From Denitrobaculum tricleocarpae (GTDB taxonomy: Bacteria > Pseudomonadota > Alphaproteobacteria > Kiloniellales > Kiloniellaceae): DNA of 64,000 nt. Shown here in pieces: positions 63,007-64,000 of this stretch (position 1 is the stretch's first letter; each line of letters opens with the position of its first letter). The DNA is taken from NCBI RefSeq assembly GCF_007004665.1, contig NZ_ML660059.1, positions 1 through 64,000 of the forward strand, written 5' to 3'. Both the position numbers and the translations under genes were made by a program. Below the pieces are notes generated by a model. That model was not told where the DNA came from. It made no database searches and saw only the letters and a list, made by a program, of their open reading frames with translations.

Positions 63007-64000
63007 ATGCAATTGGTGAGAGATAACCTTTATGTCGCAGAAAAAAGCGTTGCAGCCTTCAAAAAAAGCCTGAAACGCGCCGCCGCCGGGACTCTCGCCG
63101 CCGGCCTTTTTGTCCTGACAAGCATCACCGCGGCAAAGGCGCTGGATGAAGTGACCTTCGGCACCAACTGGGTGGCCCAGGCAGAGCACGGCGGCTTCTA
63201 TCAGGCGGTTGCTGATGGCACCTATGAAAAGCACGGCCTGAAGGTCACCATTCTGCCGGGTGGCCCGCAGGCCAACAACCGCCTGCTTCTGCCCACGGGC
63301 AAGGTCGATTTCCTGATGGGCGGCAACATGCTGCAGGCTTTCTCGGCCGTGGAACAGGGTATTCCGACCAAGGCGATCGCGGCGGTCTTCCAGAAAGAGC
63401 CGCAGGTCATCATGACCCACCCCGGCCAGGGCCTGGACAGCTTCGAAAGTCTGAAGGACATCAAGCTTCTGATCGGCAAAGGCGGTCTCAACAGCTTTTA
63501 TCAGTGGATGATCTCGGAATACGGCTTTTCAGAAGACCAGGTGCGGCCCTACACCTATAACTCCGCGCCCTTCCTTGCCGACAAACGGCTCGGCCAGCAG
63601 GGTTATCTGACCTCCGAGCCCTTTGCGATCGAACGTGAGACCGGCGTTGAACCCAATATCTTCCTGCTCGCCGACTACGGCTTCGATACCTATTCCACCA
63701 CCATCGAGACCAGAAACGAATTGATCGAAGAAAATCCCGATCTGGTGCAACGCTTCGTCGATGCCTCGATCGAGGGCTGGTACAACTATCTCTATGGCGA
63801 CAATTCGGCGGCCAACGATCTGATCAAGACCGACAATCCGGAAATCACCGACGAACAAATCGCCTTTTCCATCGCCAAGATGAAGGAGTACGGCATCGTC
63901 GATTCCGGCGATACCGAGGCCCTGGGGATCGGCGCCATGAATGACGAACGCATGACCAGTTTCTTCAACAAGATGGTCAAGGCCAAGGTTGTCAGCGCCG
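63007..64000 (+). CDS. ABC transporter substrate-binding protein, NMT1/THI5-like (3' end beyond window)
   Basis: 331 codons visible, no stop before the edge. Signal peptide about 1-48 (AAAGTLAAGLFVLTSITAAKA). Mature protein: FGTNWVAQAEHGGFYQAVAD, VTILPGGPQANNRLLLPTGK, VDFLMGGNMLQAFSAVEQGI, the NMT1/THI5-like fold used for thiamine-precursor, riboflavin and heterocycle uptake. Periplasmic. AGGGAGAC precedes the ATG. Permease and ATPase genes would be expected to follow. It lies 266 bp after the creatininase-family gene, on the same strand. Confidence 0.88.
   Translation, partial: MQLVRDNLYVAEKSVAAFKKSLKRAAAGTLAAGLFVLTSITAAKALDEVTFGTNWVAQAEHGGFYQAVADGTYEKHGLKVTILPGGPQANNRLLLPTGKVDFLMGGNMLQAFSAVEQGIPTKAIAAVFQKEPQVIMTHPGQGLDSFESLKDIKLLIGKGGLNSFYQWMISEYGFSEDQVRPYTYNSAPFLADKRLGQQGYLTSEPFAIERETGVEPNIFLLADYGFDTYSTTIETRNELIEENPDLVQRFVDASIEGWYNYLYGDNSAANDLIKTDNPEITDEQIAFSIAKMKEYGIVDSGDTEALGIGAMNDERMTSFFNKMVKAKVVSA

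Noticed and set aside
1..64000. CRISPR arrays, tRNA, rRNA, prophage or integrase genes
   Set aside because: No regularly spaced direct repeats, no tRNA-like or rRNA sequence and no phage structural genes were seen on either strand; only an IS110 fragment at the left edge.

Overview
The window reads as a chromosomal segment of a GC-rich, motile, free-living alphaproteobacterium, probably a marine or soil Rhodospirillales/Kiloniellales-type organism. That placement is inference. It rests on family content (PAS_5 protein, DUF2478 protein, several chemoreceptors, FNR-type and iron-responsive palindromes), codon use and strong Shine-Dalgarno sites; no rRNA or tRNA is present to anchor it. The left edge cuts an IS110-type transposase.

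Layout. 0-20 kb is accessory in character: a membrane protein, a tannase-family esterase, chemoreceptor, MFS/AraC pair, methyltransferase, two YHS-domain secreted proteins, a RidA protein, PAS_5 protein, a lone nuclease-like protein and several orphans. It holds two copies of an unusual cassette: a short Pro-rich protein followed by a YopT-like (C58) cysteine protease. 19.6-20.8 kb contains decayed remnants of two genes whose intact relatives lie elsewhere in the window (sulfotransferase at 36.9 kb, di-haem peroxidase at 22.9 kb). 21-24 kb has a split aerotaxis-type receptor (PAS protein plus soluble MCP, overlapping by 4 nt) and the peroxidase with an FNR-like box.

24-36 kb is a stress/energy region: GH15 enzyme-otsA convergent with otsB (trehalose), then an HTH-P-type ATPase-CPA2 antiporter operon divergent from an alcohol dehydrogenase and two universal stress proteins, with an FNR-like box in the divergent promoter. 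36.8-40 kb has a sulfotransferase, a MarR-DUF2000 pair, a DUF1203 remnant and a cupin protein.

40-51.7 kb is a complete citrate-hydroxamate siderophore locus with the gene order of aerobactin operons: divergent MFS exporter, iucA-, iucB-, iucC-, iucD-like genes, TonB receptor, a small orphan and an RhtX-like importer. Two 21-bp palindromes, 19/21 alike, lie in front of the biosynthetic operon and in front of the receptor, and are the probable iron switch. 51.8-54.6 kb has a 2OG-Fe(II) hydroxylase-like protein, threonine aldolase and a HAD protein. 54.6-64 kb has an enamidase-like amidohydrolase, two large chemoreceptors (NIT-HAMP-MCP-PilZ and dCache-HAMP-MCP), RidA, creatininase family and the start of an NMT1/THI5-like ABC transporter.
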